The notes beneath the pieces are model-generated. The model ran no database searches, had not been told where the DNA came from, and saw only the letters and a list, made by a program, of their open reading frames with translations. DNA of 64,000 bases, taken from NCBI GenBank assembly GCA_003260075.1, contig QLIY01000452.1, positions 59,095 through 123,094 of the forward strand, in the 5' to 3' direction. Within the stretch, counting starts at the first letter, position 1. Every line of letters begins with the position of its first letter. The stretch is from Phallusia mammillata. Its lineage: Eukaryota > Chordata > Ascidiacea > Phlebobranchia > Ascidiidae. Made by a program: the position numbers and the translations under genes. Shown here one piece after another: positions 25,601 to 35,185 of this stretch.

Positions 25601-26353
25601 AAGCGAGATCTTTTTTTGTTATACACAGACCGCCCACAGCCTTTGGGCGAAACTGCAAAGATTGATGTTGATTTGCTGCAATCCCCAAAACCACGAGCTG
25701 CATATTATCTTGCCCAGAGACAACTACAACTCATGAAAGTGGGTCAAGTATTGCTAAAATAGCATTTCATATATTTTGCCGCCTACAGTGGCGTTTAAGT
25801 ATTGAATATATTTGACATACCTTAATTTTAGTCAACCATTGCATATAAAGGTTGGTTAATCCTGCCTAAATGTTTGTAGGGGCCACCCCCCCCCCCTAAA
25901 ATAGCATTTCATATATTTTGCCGCCTACAGTGGCGTTTAAGTAGTGAATATATTCGACATACCTTAATTTTAGTCAACCATTGCATATAAAGGTTGGTTA
26001 ACCCTGCCTAAATGATTGTAGGGGCCGGTCTTTGGAACAGAACCAAGGACATTGATGGTTGTTTTAAACGAAACTTTCATTTATTTTATTTTATTTTCAT
26101 ACAATTTAGTGACGAATACAGCGTACGCGTTTCCAAACCTAGTGATCATTTAATTTTGCCCCACTGTAATCATTTTGATGTGCTGGATTTTTGGTTTACA
26201 AATATTAAGTTAAACAATTTATTTATTCAGAAATCTGGCCAAGACGCCTCTTCCCAACTCTACACAAGCAGTTGTATAAACAGCGACCAAATTCACGAAC
26301 AGCGGGATTTGCTTTTTGGGTCGATTGACAACCGTGACGAACAAGTGTCGTGA
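14211..26353 (+). CDS. THSD1: THSD1-like transmembrane receptor with TSP1 repeat
   Basis: Fifteen exons: 14211-14268, 15886-16052, 16503-16581, 18113-18216, 18452-18542, 19631-19843, 21212-21337, 21740-21868, 22104-22265, 22707-22732, 23002-23233, 24127-24324, 25288-25380, 25629-25738, 26231-26353. They total 1911 nt (636 residues) with every junction in phase. Order: hydrophobic N-terminus (weak signal peptide); several Ig-like modules with spaced Cys, including AFDCGYF and VTFSCRS; a thrombospondin type 1 repeat (about 325-385, WSRWSDWSKC); a CUB-like segment ending GFVLSYKS (about 386-462); a membrane segment (about 500-520, VVIIFILCFVIARYR); and a cytoplasmic tail. The tail segment AAYYLAQRQLQLMKKSG closely resembles the part of human THSD1 that reads SYRLAQQQLKEMKKKG. 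In vertebrates THSD1 is an endothelial, focal-adhesion-linked protein reported to bind talin. The CUB-like part is not in the human protein as I know it. The tail here is far shorter than the human one. Exon 1 is the least certain. Confidence 0.8.
14400..14570 (+). repeat. THSD1: Haplotype copy of THSD1-like exon 1 region
   Basis: After the 10-G run (14,390-14,399) the end of exon 1, its GTAAGC donor and the next ~110 bases are repeated with few changes. It is an allelic copy of about 14,220-14,389, not a second first exon. Confidence 0.75.
14920..15118. repeat. Haplotype duplication in THSD1-like intron 1
   Basis: About 14,913-15,009 recurs at about 15,021-15,118 across an 11-G run (15,010-15,020). 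Intron sequence only; nothing coding. Confidence 0.7.
16865..17145. repeat. Haplotype duplication in THSD1-like intron 3
   Basis: About 16,867-16,999 recurs at about 17,012-17,145 across a 10-G run (17,000-17,009). No exon is included. Confidence 0.7.
17452..18051 (-). repeat. Reverse-complement copies of the 13.8-14.05 kb region inside intron 3
   Basis: Positions about 17,452-17,624 and 17,978-18,051 are reverse complements of about 13,800-14,050. They are bounded by G runs at 17,442-17,451, 17,625-17,635, 17,968-17,977 and 18,052-18,062. Either an interspersed repeat is present at both loci in opposite orientation, or haplotype fragments were placed here in the wrong orientation. The fact that every fragment edge is a G run favours misplacement. 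Confidence 0.65.
18236..18316 (+). repeat. THSD1: Haplotype copy of THSD1-like exon 4 end
   Basis: After the 10-G run (18,226-18,235) most of exon 4 (18,136-18,216) and its GTATGT donor are repeated with one or two substitutions. Only one copy belongs in the mature message. Confidence 0.8.
18958..19184 (+). repeat. THSD1: Haplotype copies of THSD1-like exons 6 (partial) and 5
   Basis: 18,958-19,099 is a first, truncated copy of exon 6 that stops at an 11-G run (19,100-19,110). It is followed by 19,111-19,184, a second copy of exon 5 that includes one G-to-T change and its donor. The complete exon 6 is at 19,631-19,843. The order exon5-exon6(partial)-run-exon5-exon6 is what two alleles joined in series would give. 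Confidence 0.8.
19879..20193. mobile_element. hAT-type MITE with 8-bp target duplication
   Basis: A perfect 15-bp terminal inverted repeat (CAGGGGTCGGCAACC at both ends) is flanked by ATATACAG on each side (19,871-19,878 and 20,194-20,201). The 315 bp element has no transposase. It begins only about 35 bases after the splice donor of THSD1-like exon 6. Confidence 0.92.
20280..20515. repeat. ACTCC/GGAGT-rich interspersed repeat (tentative)
   Basis: Words such as GACTCCGACTCCACC and GTTGGAGTC recur over this intron segment, a pattern seen in dispersed repeats of many animals. No clear ends or target duplication could be fixed. Confidence 0.3.
20656..20989. mobile_element. hAT-type MITE with 8-bp target duplication
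   Basis: Ends read CAGTGTTTCTTAACC at the left and, reverse complemented, CAGTGGTTCTTAACC at the right. The 8-mer GCATAAGG flanks both sides (20,648-20,655 and 20,990-20,997). The 334 bp interior is non-coding. Its right end is repeated after the N at 21,073 because two contig ends overlap there. Confidence 0.9.
20942..21204. other. Contig junction: N at 21,073 between two copies of one segment
   Basis: About 131 bases (20,942-21,072) are repeated almost exactly at 21,074-21,204, with a single N between. This is an unmerged overlap of two contigs. All homopolymer gap runs to the left are G and all to the right are C, so the two contigs were probably built in opposite orientations. Confidence 0.85.
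22524..22619. other. 96-base C run (probable unresolved gap)
   Basis: A pure C run in intron 9 of the THSD1-like gene. The poly-Pro and poly-Gly frames across it on both strands are artefacts. It is the first run with C polarity in the window. Confidence 0.75.
25762..26028. repeat. Haplotype duplication in last THSD1-like intron
   Basis: About 25,755-25,885 recurs at about 25,897-26,025 across an 11-C run (25,886-25,896), with a few substitutions. No exon is included. Confidence 0.75.
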
Positions 26354-28370
26354 CATCATACCTCTTGATAGTTACTCGGTGACCTCAAATCAGTGTTAAA
26401 CCGTACGTGATGGAAGCAAAGTGATTCAACAGACATTTTATCGTGTAAAGATGGCGAAAATGTCACTGCAAACGGTTTTTTGTATTACTTTTTATTCATA
26501 AGCCTATATAGAGCATGTTTATGTTGTGTTGCCAATAGAAAATTGAAAAGCAAAGAGGACTATTAACATTGAGGTGTTTGGTCGTTTCGACAATGGCACA
26601 TATTTTTGCTGTTAAACTTTTCTATAGTGCATGACAATTGTTTCAAATGTCCCGTGCCATCATTTAACCTGATTCAACCATATGAAACAATTTTAAAGAA
26701 GTTGGTAGCAGAAAAGTGGATTTTGCAAAGACTGCAAGTACAGCCTTGTGCATTACACGTACTACATTGTTTCGTACTGCAATATTGTCGGCAAAGAGTA
26801 AAGTACTTTATATTGTGTTGTGCCATTTCACTGTGACTCTATGGAAATATATACATACGGTTCTAACATGTTTTTGTTAAATCGTGGTTTGGTGCGATTA
26901 TGAAGTCAGTCTGTGATGAGGTTCTTTCATTTTTGGCGATGGAACCCTAAGTGCGTCCGCCGCTGAGCTGCCTCATTCTAAGTCCGTTGGATTTTACTTG
27001 TGTGGTTTTGACTTATAGTGGATTTGGTAACTTGAAATAGGTACAACCTATTAGGTTCCATTGGGTTAAAAGCACTGCTTAAGCTTCTTGCTTTTCACAA
27101 GTTGACGAGATGGGATTAGAATCAACAACTCAGTGAGCACAGGGGCGTTGCGCCAACCACTCGGCCATCTTGGTGGCGACGAGTGATCACAAATTTAAGG
27201 TTCAAAATCAGCATTTTATAGACTTATTTAGCCTGATATAAACTGACACAGCGGTTTTGTGTAGCCGAATATATTTATTTTCGATATAAATAGCCAGGTG
27301 CGAATAAGACAATATAAAACAATACAATCATAAGTCTGAGTACAAAATACATGAACTATTACGAGACATGACCACTGCATTTTAACTTGAACGAGCGACT
27401 TGCTACAGAACATTAGCACAATGTTGACTAATAAAATACATCGAGAAAAGCGAAAACAAATGTGAATGGCTTCCTGGAATGTAAACTAACTTTTACAATA
27501 GAATTTTTAAATTCTAATTCGGTGGGGTCTATAAACAAAAATGTACATATTATTGCGTTTTGTTGGTGTTGATAGTAAAATATCCACAAAAATAAAACAA
27601 CGCCACATCTGTTATATTAGGTTGTGCAAAATAGGGGGTTCTTTTTAGATTGTCATCAGTAAAACTAACCATATAGCATTGCGTTTAGAGGTAATATTGG
27701 TGCAGTTTCCAACGCACTTCCAACAACAACAAAATATTTTTCTTTGTTATGGTTTATTAGGGACAAAAAACAATAGCTAAAATTCTTTCTTTACTGGTTT
27801 ACTGCAAACTGTCGCCAAGCATACGTTACAAGTAATTTCATTAAAACACGCTTCCTTCAAATACCGAAACTGCAAAAATGTAAATGTTTAATTTATAATC
27901 TAAATTTTAAAATTACCGACAGCTGCTGCAAAAAGATATAAACGAGACACAATGATGGGTAATTGTTGTTGCTACATACTGCATGCATTGTTACATAATC
28001 TAAAAGTTTGACCACTTGTAGGTCGCTTCACAACTTTTCGAACACACCGCCATAGAAATATAATAATTAAAACTACGCGCTACATAAAATACATATAAGG
28101 CACCATGACAAAAAAGTCACGAATTAAAACGCATCAACGACAACTTATGCTTCGAATTGCTGATGTGGCTTCTTTATTTGCCGTACACATAACGTCGCCC
28201 TCATCCGACAACAGAAATAAAAATGGTATTCATCCCCCCCCCCAAAAGTCACGAATTAAAACGCATCAACGACAACTTATGCTTCGAATTGATGATGTGG
28301 CTTCTTTACTTGCCGTACACATAACGCCGCCCTCCTCCGACAACGGAAATCAAAATGGTATTCACACGAC
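26354..28370. other. Intergenic interval between convergent THSD1-like gene and SLC10A7
   Basis: This holds the 3' untranslated regions of both genes and the SINE-like element at about 26,900-27,180. No coding exon was recognised. From about 28,105 a segment is duplicated across the C run at 28,234-28,243; frames that read through the duplicate are not genes. Confidence 0.6.
26900..27180 (-). mobile_element. tRNA-derived SINE-like element
   Basis: On the minus strand TGGCCGAGTGG (27,157-27,167) matches a polymerase III A box of the Leu/Ser tRNA type. GATTCTAATCC (27,113-27,123) matches a B box at tRNA spacing. The cloverleaf is degenerate, and unrelated sequence follows downstream, as expected for a SINE and not a functional tRNA. 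The 3' end is not defined. Confidence 0.5.
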
Positions 28371-31300
28371 TTACGTTGGCGCTGGAAGGTCTACGGTTTT
28401 CTGCGCTCTGTGCATCCAACCACGAACAGTTTGCACAAGGAATCCTCCAAGCAACATTTGCGTTGGGTGGTAAATGAGAAGTGGGATTGTAAGAAGGGAT
28501 AGATATTCGGAGCCCTGGTAGATCACCTTGATCATCGGTATGCCTAAACACATCAAAGTAATCTTTAAGAAACTGTTGTGTGGACCCAAAAGATTGCCCC
28601 GTATGGAAAATGAGATGTGAAATATCACATGGGCTTGTGTATTTATTTATCATAAGAAAAGATACATGTCCCACTATTTATACTATTTCCCAACATTACC
28701 CCCACTAAAAATGCCTTACTCTGTATTGCGGATCTACACGCAAAGGTTATGTGGTAAATGTAGGAGTGTGGCGAACAAAATTGTACATACTTTTCAGATA
28801 TCGACTTAAAAACTTGGACATTGTTAAACGTATTCCTAAGAATCAACAATCGTGATCGCCCCCTAGCGGAAATCCAAGAGAAACTTACCCAAAGTCAGCG
28901 ACTTGTGCGTAGAACAGAACATGGCTGCCACTGTATCACGTGGTTGAAAACCGAGCCACTTAAATCGGGTAGTGACCAAAAACACGGTGGTAATGAGAGT
29001 AGCTTGCACGAGGAATACTAAAATGAAACACGGTTTGTTAAAATATTCTCGACAACAAAACCTATGCTAATGATGCAATAAAATCGATGTTTCACAACAG
29101 TAACGGTATTAAATCAAAAAAAACTTGTGGAAATATTAGGAACAATTACAAAATTCAAAATAAAAGTTCGGATGCTGTTTTTAATTCCCCCCCCCCTACA
29201 CGCAAAGGTTATGTGGTAAATGTAGGAGTGTGGCGAACAAAATTGTACATACTTTTCAGATATCGACTTAAAAACTTGGACATTGTTAAACGTATTCCTA
29301 AGAATCAAACCCCCCCCCCTGGCGCTGGAAGGTCTACGGTTTTCTGCGCTCTGTGCATCCAACCACGGACTGTTTGTACCAGGAATCCTCCAAGCAACAT
29401 TTGCGTTGGGTGGTAAATGAGTAGAGGGATTGTAAGAAGGGATAGATATTCGGAGCCCTGGTAGATCACCTTGATCATCGGTATGCCTGAACACATCAAA
29501 GTAATCTTTAAGACACTGTTGTGTGGACCCAAATGATTGCCCCGTATGGAAAATGAGATACCCCCCCCCCTACACGCAAAGGTTATGTGGTAAATGTAGG
29601 AGTGTGGCGAACAAAATTACATACTTTTCAGATATCGACCTAAAAACTTGGACATTGTTAAACGTATTCCTAAAAATCAACAATCGTGATCGCCCCCTAG
29701 CGGAAATCCAAGAGAAACTTACCCAAAGTCAGCGACTTGTGCGTAGAACAGAACATGGCTGCCACTGTGTCACGTGGTTGGAAACCGAGCCACTTAAATC
29801 GGGTTGTGACCAAAAAGACTGTGGTGATTAGGGTAGCTTGCACGAGGAATACTGAAATAAAACACGGTTTGTTAAAATATTCTCGACAACAAAACCTACG
29901 CTAATGATGCATTAAAATCGATGTTTCAGAACAGTAACGGTATTAAATCAAAAAAATCTTGTGGAAATATTAGGAACAATTACTTCAAAATTCAAAATAA
30001 AAGTTCGGATGCTGTTTTTAATCGCCATGTTCTTGTTGTGACGTAATAAGCTGTCAGCACGTGACCACAAGCAGTGCCGCATGACATCAAAGCACTTGAG
30101 CTGCTCTGCGTTTGTTCTTTTGAAAATCTCCCGCGCATTTTGTCATGTGACAAGAGTACCGCTTTGCCAAACAAATCCCAAACTCGCTGTTTGTGCGTGA
30201 ACAAAGTTGGCATCAGCTAATTTTTACGAACAACGTTAGCACTTTTATGACATGGACAAAACAAACAACGTTGGGTAGTTTAAGGGTCTGGACTGGACTC
30301 TTCAGCACAAACAAGTCTATCCACCTCCAAATCAAAAGGCATTTTTCGTTTTTAGGTGTTTTAACACCGAAATGGCGTTGTTTTTTTCAAAAAAACGTGT
30401 GACAGTATATAGCTGTCACTAACAAAAACCAAGTCAAGTCACTTTGACCAGTTTTATACAACTCTTTGAGAAACCACGCTCCTTTTACAGTATTAACCTA
30501 TCAAATGACCGTTTATTTATCCCATTTTGACATGTATTTATTTTGGCCACCATAAGTTAAAGTAATTCATTTTAGAAAAACAATTGTTGGAACTTACCAG
30601 TCACTGCAACTCCAACTAAGCTGAATTTGTCAATAGCCAATGCTGAGTTTGAGAACGTGTCACAAAATGTTGTGTAGATAATAAGCAGCAAGATAAAACT
30701 GCCAATTGTTCCAAAAGGTGGCTGCACCCGGTCCAACCACAATTTGATAAATTGGCGAGCAATCTACAGAATAAAAAATAAGAAAGTTGGGTGTAATGTA
30801 CAAAATTATTGTCAAACGAAAACCTGCCTTAAAACCGTTTTTGTTTTCTTTATTGATTAGTTAGAATGCAACAAAGTTTTTTAACTAATTATGTACTTTA
30901 AAGAATTTTAAAAGGTCTGTTGAAACAAAAAAAATATCTATATAACAATCTTCTGCACACCAAAGAATACTTTCACACAATAGCAGCTTCTTGTTCTTTT
31001 ACCACGCCCAGTTAACAAACTAATAGTAGTTAATAGCAAATATCAGGCTGGTTCAGGGTGTCAGTGTGGAAACATGTTTTCTTTGTAAATTTCAAAGTTT
31101 TTCTGCTCACTCAGGAGAAGAGTCACTCACCTGTCCACAAAGTATTGGCACCACGACAGTTACAAAAAGACTGGAAAATATGTCCATGAATGGAACAGTT
31201 GAGGATGAACCCATCTGCAAACGAGAAAAAAATGTCACTTTTGGTCAAAATAAGCATTAAATTAAAATCTAGTAACACAAGAATATGCAAATAATTGTTT

Positions 31301-33897
31301 GAAAAAACAATAACATATGTTGGTGTATACATTGTTGCATAAAATCTTTTACACATTGGCCAAATTTTTATGTTTCTCCAAATTGTGTTTGTCCACGCAA
31401 AAAGTTGCTCCAACCAAATTAATTGACTTACAAAAGTGAAAACAAGTACTGGAGAAACCACAATTCCCAGAAAGCTACCAAAAGCTGAATTGAAAATTGC
31501 TGCTGCATCATTACCACCAACAGCTTTCGTAAAGATCACAGCAGATGATACTGGTGGTGGCATACAGCTAACAACCTGCAGTCTACCAAACATAAAATAA
31601 AGCTGTCAGCTTTTATGAATTTGTAGAACCGCCCCCCCCCCAATGTCACTTTTGGTCAAAATAAGCATTAAATTAAAATCTAGTAACACTTTAAAGAATA
31701 TGCAAAGAATTGTTTGAAAAAAGAACATATGTTGGTGTATACATTGTTGCATAAAATGTTTTACACATTGGCTAAATTTTTATGTTTTTCTAAATTGTGT
31801 TTATCTANTTGTCCACGCAAAAAGTTGCTCCAACCAAATTAATTGACTTACAAAAGTGAAAACAAGTACTGGAGAAACCACAATTCCCAGAAAGCTACCA
31901 AAAGCTGAATTGAAAATTGCTGCTGCATCATTACCACCAACAGCTTTCGTAAAGATCACAGCAGATGATACTGGTGGCGGCATGCAGCTAACAACCTGCA
32001 GTCTACATAACATAAAATAAAACTGTCAGCTTTTTCTGAATTTGTAGAGTTATAAAGACACATTTTGCCTCTAGCTTGTTGCAGTAATGTGTGTAAAACC
32101 TAATTACAGTTACAAATCATATGTATATATTGATGTTGGCTGTGTTTAACAAAAAATATATTTGACACACTAGAAAAGTAAACAAATCATCTTTTTTTGG
32201 CACTATGCATGTCTTGTACGGTAGTTTAAAAATATACCCCCCCCCCTGCCTCTAGCTTGTTGCAGTAATGTGTGTAAAACCTAATTACAGTTACGAAAAA
32301 TATGTAAACATGGATGTTGGCTGTGTTTAACAAAAAAATACATTTAACGAACTAGAAAAGTAAACAAATCATCTATTTTTGGCACTATGCATGCCTTGTA
32401 GTTTAAAAACATGACATACCCTTGTAAAAGAAATACATTGATGGCAGTTTTGGACAGGACAAAGTGTAGCAGTGCCCACATAAAGCAAGGTGTGAAAAGT
32501 AATGTGAAGGATTGAATAAAAACATGTAATTGAACCTGAAAGTAAATTCATTTTTACATGTAAAATCCAAATATGAAGTGGTGGGTTAATTGGTAAAAAT
32601 GCTTACCATCATCAGAGCTTTCTTAAGCTCTTCAGTTTTAAGTGACAGACCACTATTGAAGAAAATAACAGACACAGCAATGTATTTCACAGTGATTTCT
32701 GGCATAAGAGGACCTGAAAAGGTAACATAAAAATAAAAAAAACTCCTATATTGAGATTAAACATAAAAGAAAAAAGCTTGCAGTGATAAAAATATTTCAC
32801 ACTTTATTGCTAGGTTGCGCAACATTGGATAAGAGTGAGAAATGAATTTATAGGGGAAGTGTTGCAAATAGACTGTCAGGATATCATCAATCAAGGCATA
32901 ACGCAGTTTTGGCATGGATAATAACCTGATCACATGACAAGATGATCCTGGATTTTTTTTTCTAATCACTGAACATTTACTCCTACAGACATTAGAAATC
33001 TTTAAGTGATTTAACCCATGATATACTTTTTTGTCTAATGTGAACTATGTTTCTGTTTAAATTTTAACGACAGAATTGTCCGAAACAAATAAAATACAAA
33101 CCACATAATCAAGAGCTAAAACAAACAGAGCAAGCCCCCCCCCCGTATTTCACAGTGATTTCTGGCATAAGAGGACCTGAAAAGGTAACATAAAAATAAA
33201 AAAAACTCCTATATTGAGATTAAACATAAAAGAAAAAAGCTTGCAGTGCCCCCCCCCCGTATTTCACAGTGATTTCTGGCATAAGAGGACCTGAAAAGGT
33301 AACATAGAAGTAAAATAAAGCTGTTGTATTAAGATTAAACATAAAAGAAAAAGCTTGCAGTAATAAAAATATTTCACACTTTATTGCTAGGTTGCGCAAC
33401 ATTGGATAAGAGTGAGAAATGAATTTATAAGGGAAGTGTTGCAAATAGACTGTCAGGATATCATCAATCAAGGCATAATGCAGTTTTGGCATGGATAATA
33501 ACCTGATCACATGACAAGATGATCCTGGATTTTTTTTCTAATCACTGAACAAGTACTCCTACACATACATTAGAAATCTAAGGGATTACACCCATGATAT
33601 ACTTTTTTATCTAATGTGAACTATGTTTCCTTTTATTTTTGAAATTATGACAAATAAACCATTGATCGATTGATTACATTTTAAGGGCAGGCTTGTCAGA
33701 ATTCCACATTAAAATACAAGCTATATAATCAAGAGTTAATACAAAGAGAGCAAAAAACAAAAAAAATAAGCACCTCCTTTGGCTCCAAATCCTGGGTTAG
33801 ATTTTGCTAGCAAGATCACAGAAACGATTCCAATTACAAACCAGTTCTTCAACAACTTCTCCTTCACAGAAGACAAGAATCCCACACTGGCAGCCAT
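28371..33897 (-). CDS. SLC10A7: Sodium/bile acid cotransporter 7 (SLC10A7)
   Basis: Eight coding exons on the minus strand, 5' to 3': 33774-33897, 32607-32713, 32420-32535, 31432-31582 (or its copy 31852-32002), 31131-31214, 30598-30763, 28889-29017, 28371-28543. They total 1050 nt, 349 residues (human about 340), all in phase. Diagnostic stretches include [69 protein letters not shown] and [19 protein letters not shown], which follow the human family member from end to end. The family has about ten membrane segments. SLC10A7 is a Golgi/plasma membrane protein needed for normal Ca2+ handling and glycosaminoglycan synthesis, and it is not known to carry bile acids. The ATG at 33,897 is preceded in frame by another at 33,933. 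A non-coding first exon probably lies at about 34,813-34,930, ending in a GTAATC donor. Confidence 0.93.
28700..30010 (-). repeat. SLC10A7: Multiple haplotype copies of SLC10A7 exons 7 and 8
   Basis: Runs of 10 C at 29,187-29,196, 29,310-29,319 and 29,561-29,570 separate rearranged copies. Exon 7 appears at 28,889-29,017 and again at 29,723-29,851, with silent differences. Exon 8 appears at 28,371-28,543 and again from 29,320 to about 29,487. The intron piece between them appears three times (about 28,731-28,845, 29,197-29,309, 29,571-29,680). A single gene copy split between alleles explains this. Confidence 0.8.
31642..32002 (-). repeat. SLC10A7: Haplotype copy of SLC10A7 exon 4 and flank; contig junction at 31,808
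   Basis: After the 10-C run at 31,632-31,641 the intron piece 31,231-31,390 recurs. It is followed by a single N (31,808) and then a second full copy of exon 4 (31,852-32,002) that encodes the same peptide. The N marks a second contig join. Confidence 0.8.
32040..32400 (-). repeat. Haplotype duplication in SLC10A7 intron 3
   Basis: About 32,068-32,236 recurs at 32,247-32,405 across the 10-C run 32,237-32,246. Intron only. Confidence 0.7.
32680..33740 (-). repeat. SLC10A7: Haplotype copies of the SLC10A7 exon 2 acceptor region and intron 1
   Basis: The 5' end of exon 2 and the upstream intron occur three times, starting at about 32,685, 33,145 and 33,259. C10 runs at 33,135-33,144 and 33,249-33,258 separate them. 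Only 32,607-32,713 is a complete exon 2. Confidence 0.75.
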
Positions 33898-34930
33898 ATC
33901 TCTGTTGTATGCTTTTGATTTAGTCCAAATCATCTATTGACCATTTCCAAATAAAACCAAATTTACCTGTACAAAATAATAGTTATTTTTTCCGCACACA
34001 GAAAAAATACCTGAATCAGATGAAATGTTTTGTGTTAAAAAAGAATTAAATAACACTTCAGTCAACACTCTGTTACAATTGTCTACTAAAACTATTATAA
34101 CATGCTCGTAATAAACTGCTTTTTCTGTATTGTCTTTTACATTGGTTAAGTCAAAAACGCAGAGAGCCATTTTCATCAGTTACTTTGCAACTAATTTTCC
34201 AACAAACGAAAAAAGGAAGGTGTCATACAGTAAAGCAAAGATTTATAAGTATGGAAGCAAATGCCACACACTTCCTTGCTTTTCGTTCCTGGCTCATGAA
34301 AGTAAGGCCACACAACTGTAGCATGATTAATGGTGTTCACTGACAAGCAAAGCTAAAATAAATTACATAATTATATATTCTCTTTTTATGGTATAATTTC
34401 CAATCCATGTATAATAGAACCTGAACAATGTTGTTAAGTAAAAACAAGAAAACAAATGACTTTATGTTTTATCTAAACCTAAATATATGTTTATGACATT
34501 CATTTGTATTCACGTACCAGGCACACAACAAACTGGGTAATTCTATTGCAAGTTAACTATAAGTAGATCTTCAATCAAATTATTTGCATAACTCTGGTGC
34601 AAAAAACTGGTTTAGGAAATCAGAATGCATGATAAAGAATACAAAACTTTTCAACCTATTTTAATACCTAATAACTGCCCCATTCCCTACTAAGTAATTT
34701 GCAATACAATTTGCCAAAATGCAAAACAGATCAACAGACTAGAATAAATACAATCGATCAACGATAAAAACATTAAAATATACGATAATTTTATCTTTAA
34801 AACACGAGATTACCTGCTGGGTCTTCAATCAGCGTCGTTGTGTTGGAAACAAGAAGCCGCGATACGCGAGTTGCTCTCATCAGCTGATCCAGTGAACACG
34901 TCACAATTCCTCGCCGGATTCCACCGTGTA

Positions 34931-34942
34931 TGACGTCATTGG
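34931..34942. promoter_or_regulatory. CRE (TGACGTCA) plus inverted CCAAT in a divergent promoter
   Basis: The palindrome TGACGTCA (34,931-34,938) overlaps an inverted CCAAT box (ATTGG, 34,938-34,942). It lies about 250 bases upstream of the OBI1 start and just upstream of the probable SLC10A7 first exon. CREB/ATF and NF-Y sites side by side are typical of bidirectional housekeeping promoters; use here is inferred from position. Confidence 0.55.
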
Positions 34943-35185
34943 TCAAATGTAAACAAACTATTCACAAATTTGCCAATGACCTTGCGCTTAAAATTATTGT
35001 ATGCGGTAAACAAGATTCAAGCCGATCTAAGACTCTATTTATAAAATGTTTATTATGTGAAAAATAAATCATAGAAATAATTTATTTTCTGCCACAAAAA
35101 GACTTTTTTTCATTTTAGCGTGGATTCAGCGAAGCGTAACACTTCATTGTGACGCTTCCCAGCCCACTATACGCCAGTTTTCAAG

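Noticed and set aside
25473-25736. 87-residue frame overlapping THSD1-like exon 14
   Set aside because: The true exon 25,629-25,738 uses a different frame that matches the THSD1 tail and the neighbouring exon phases.
28105-28473. 122-residue frame with an internal repeat
   Set aside because: The repeat is two allelic copies joined by a C10 run, antisense to and downstream of SLC10A7 coding sequence.
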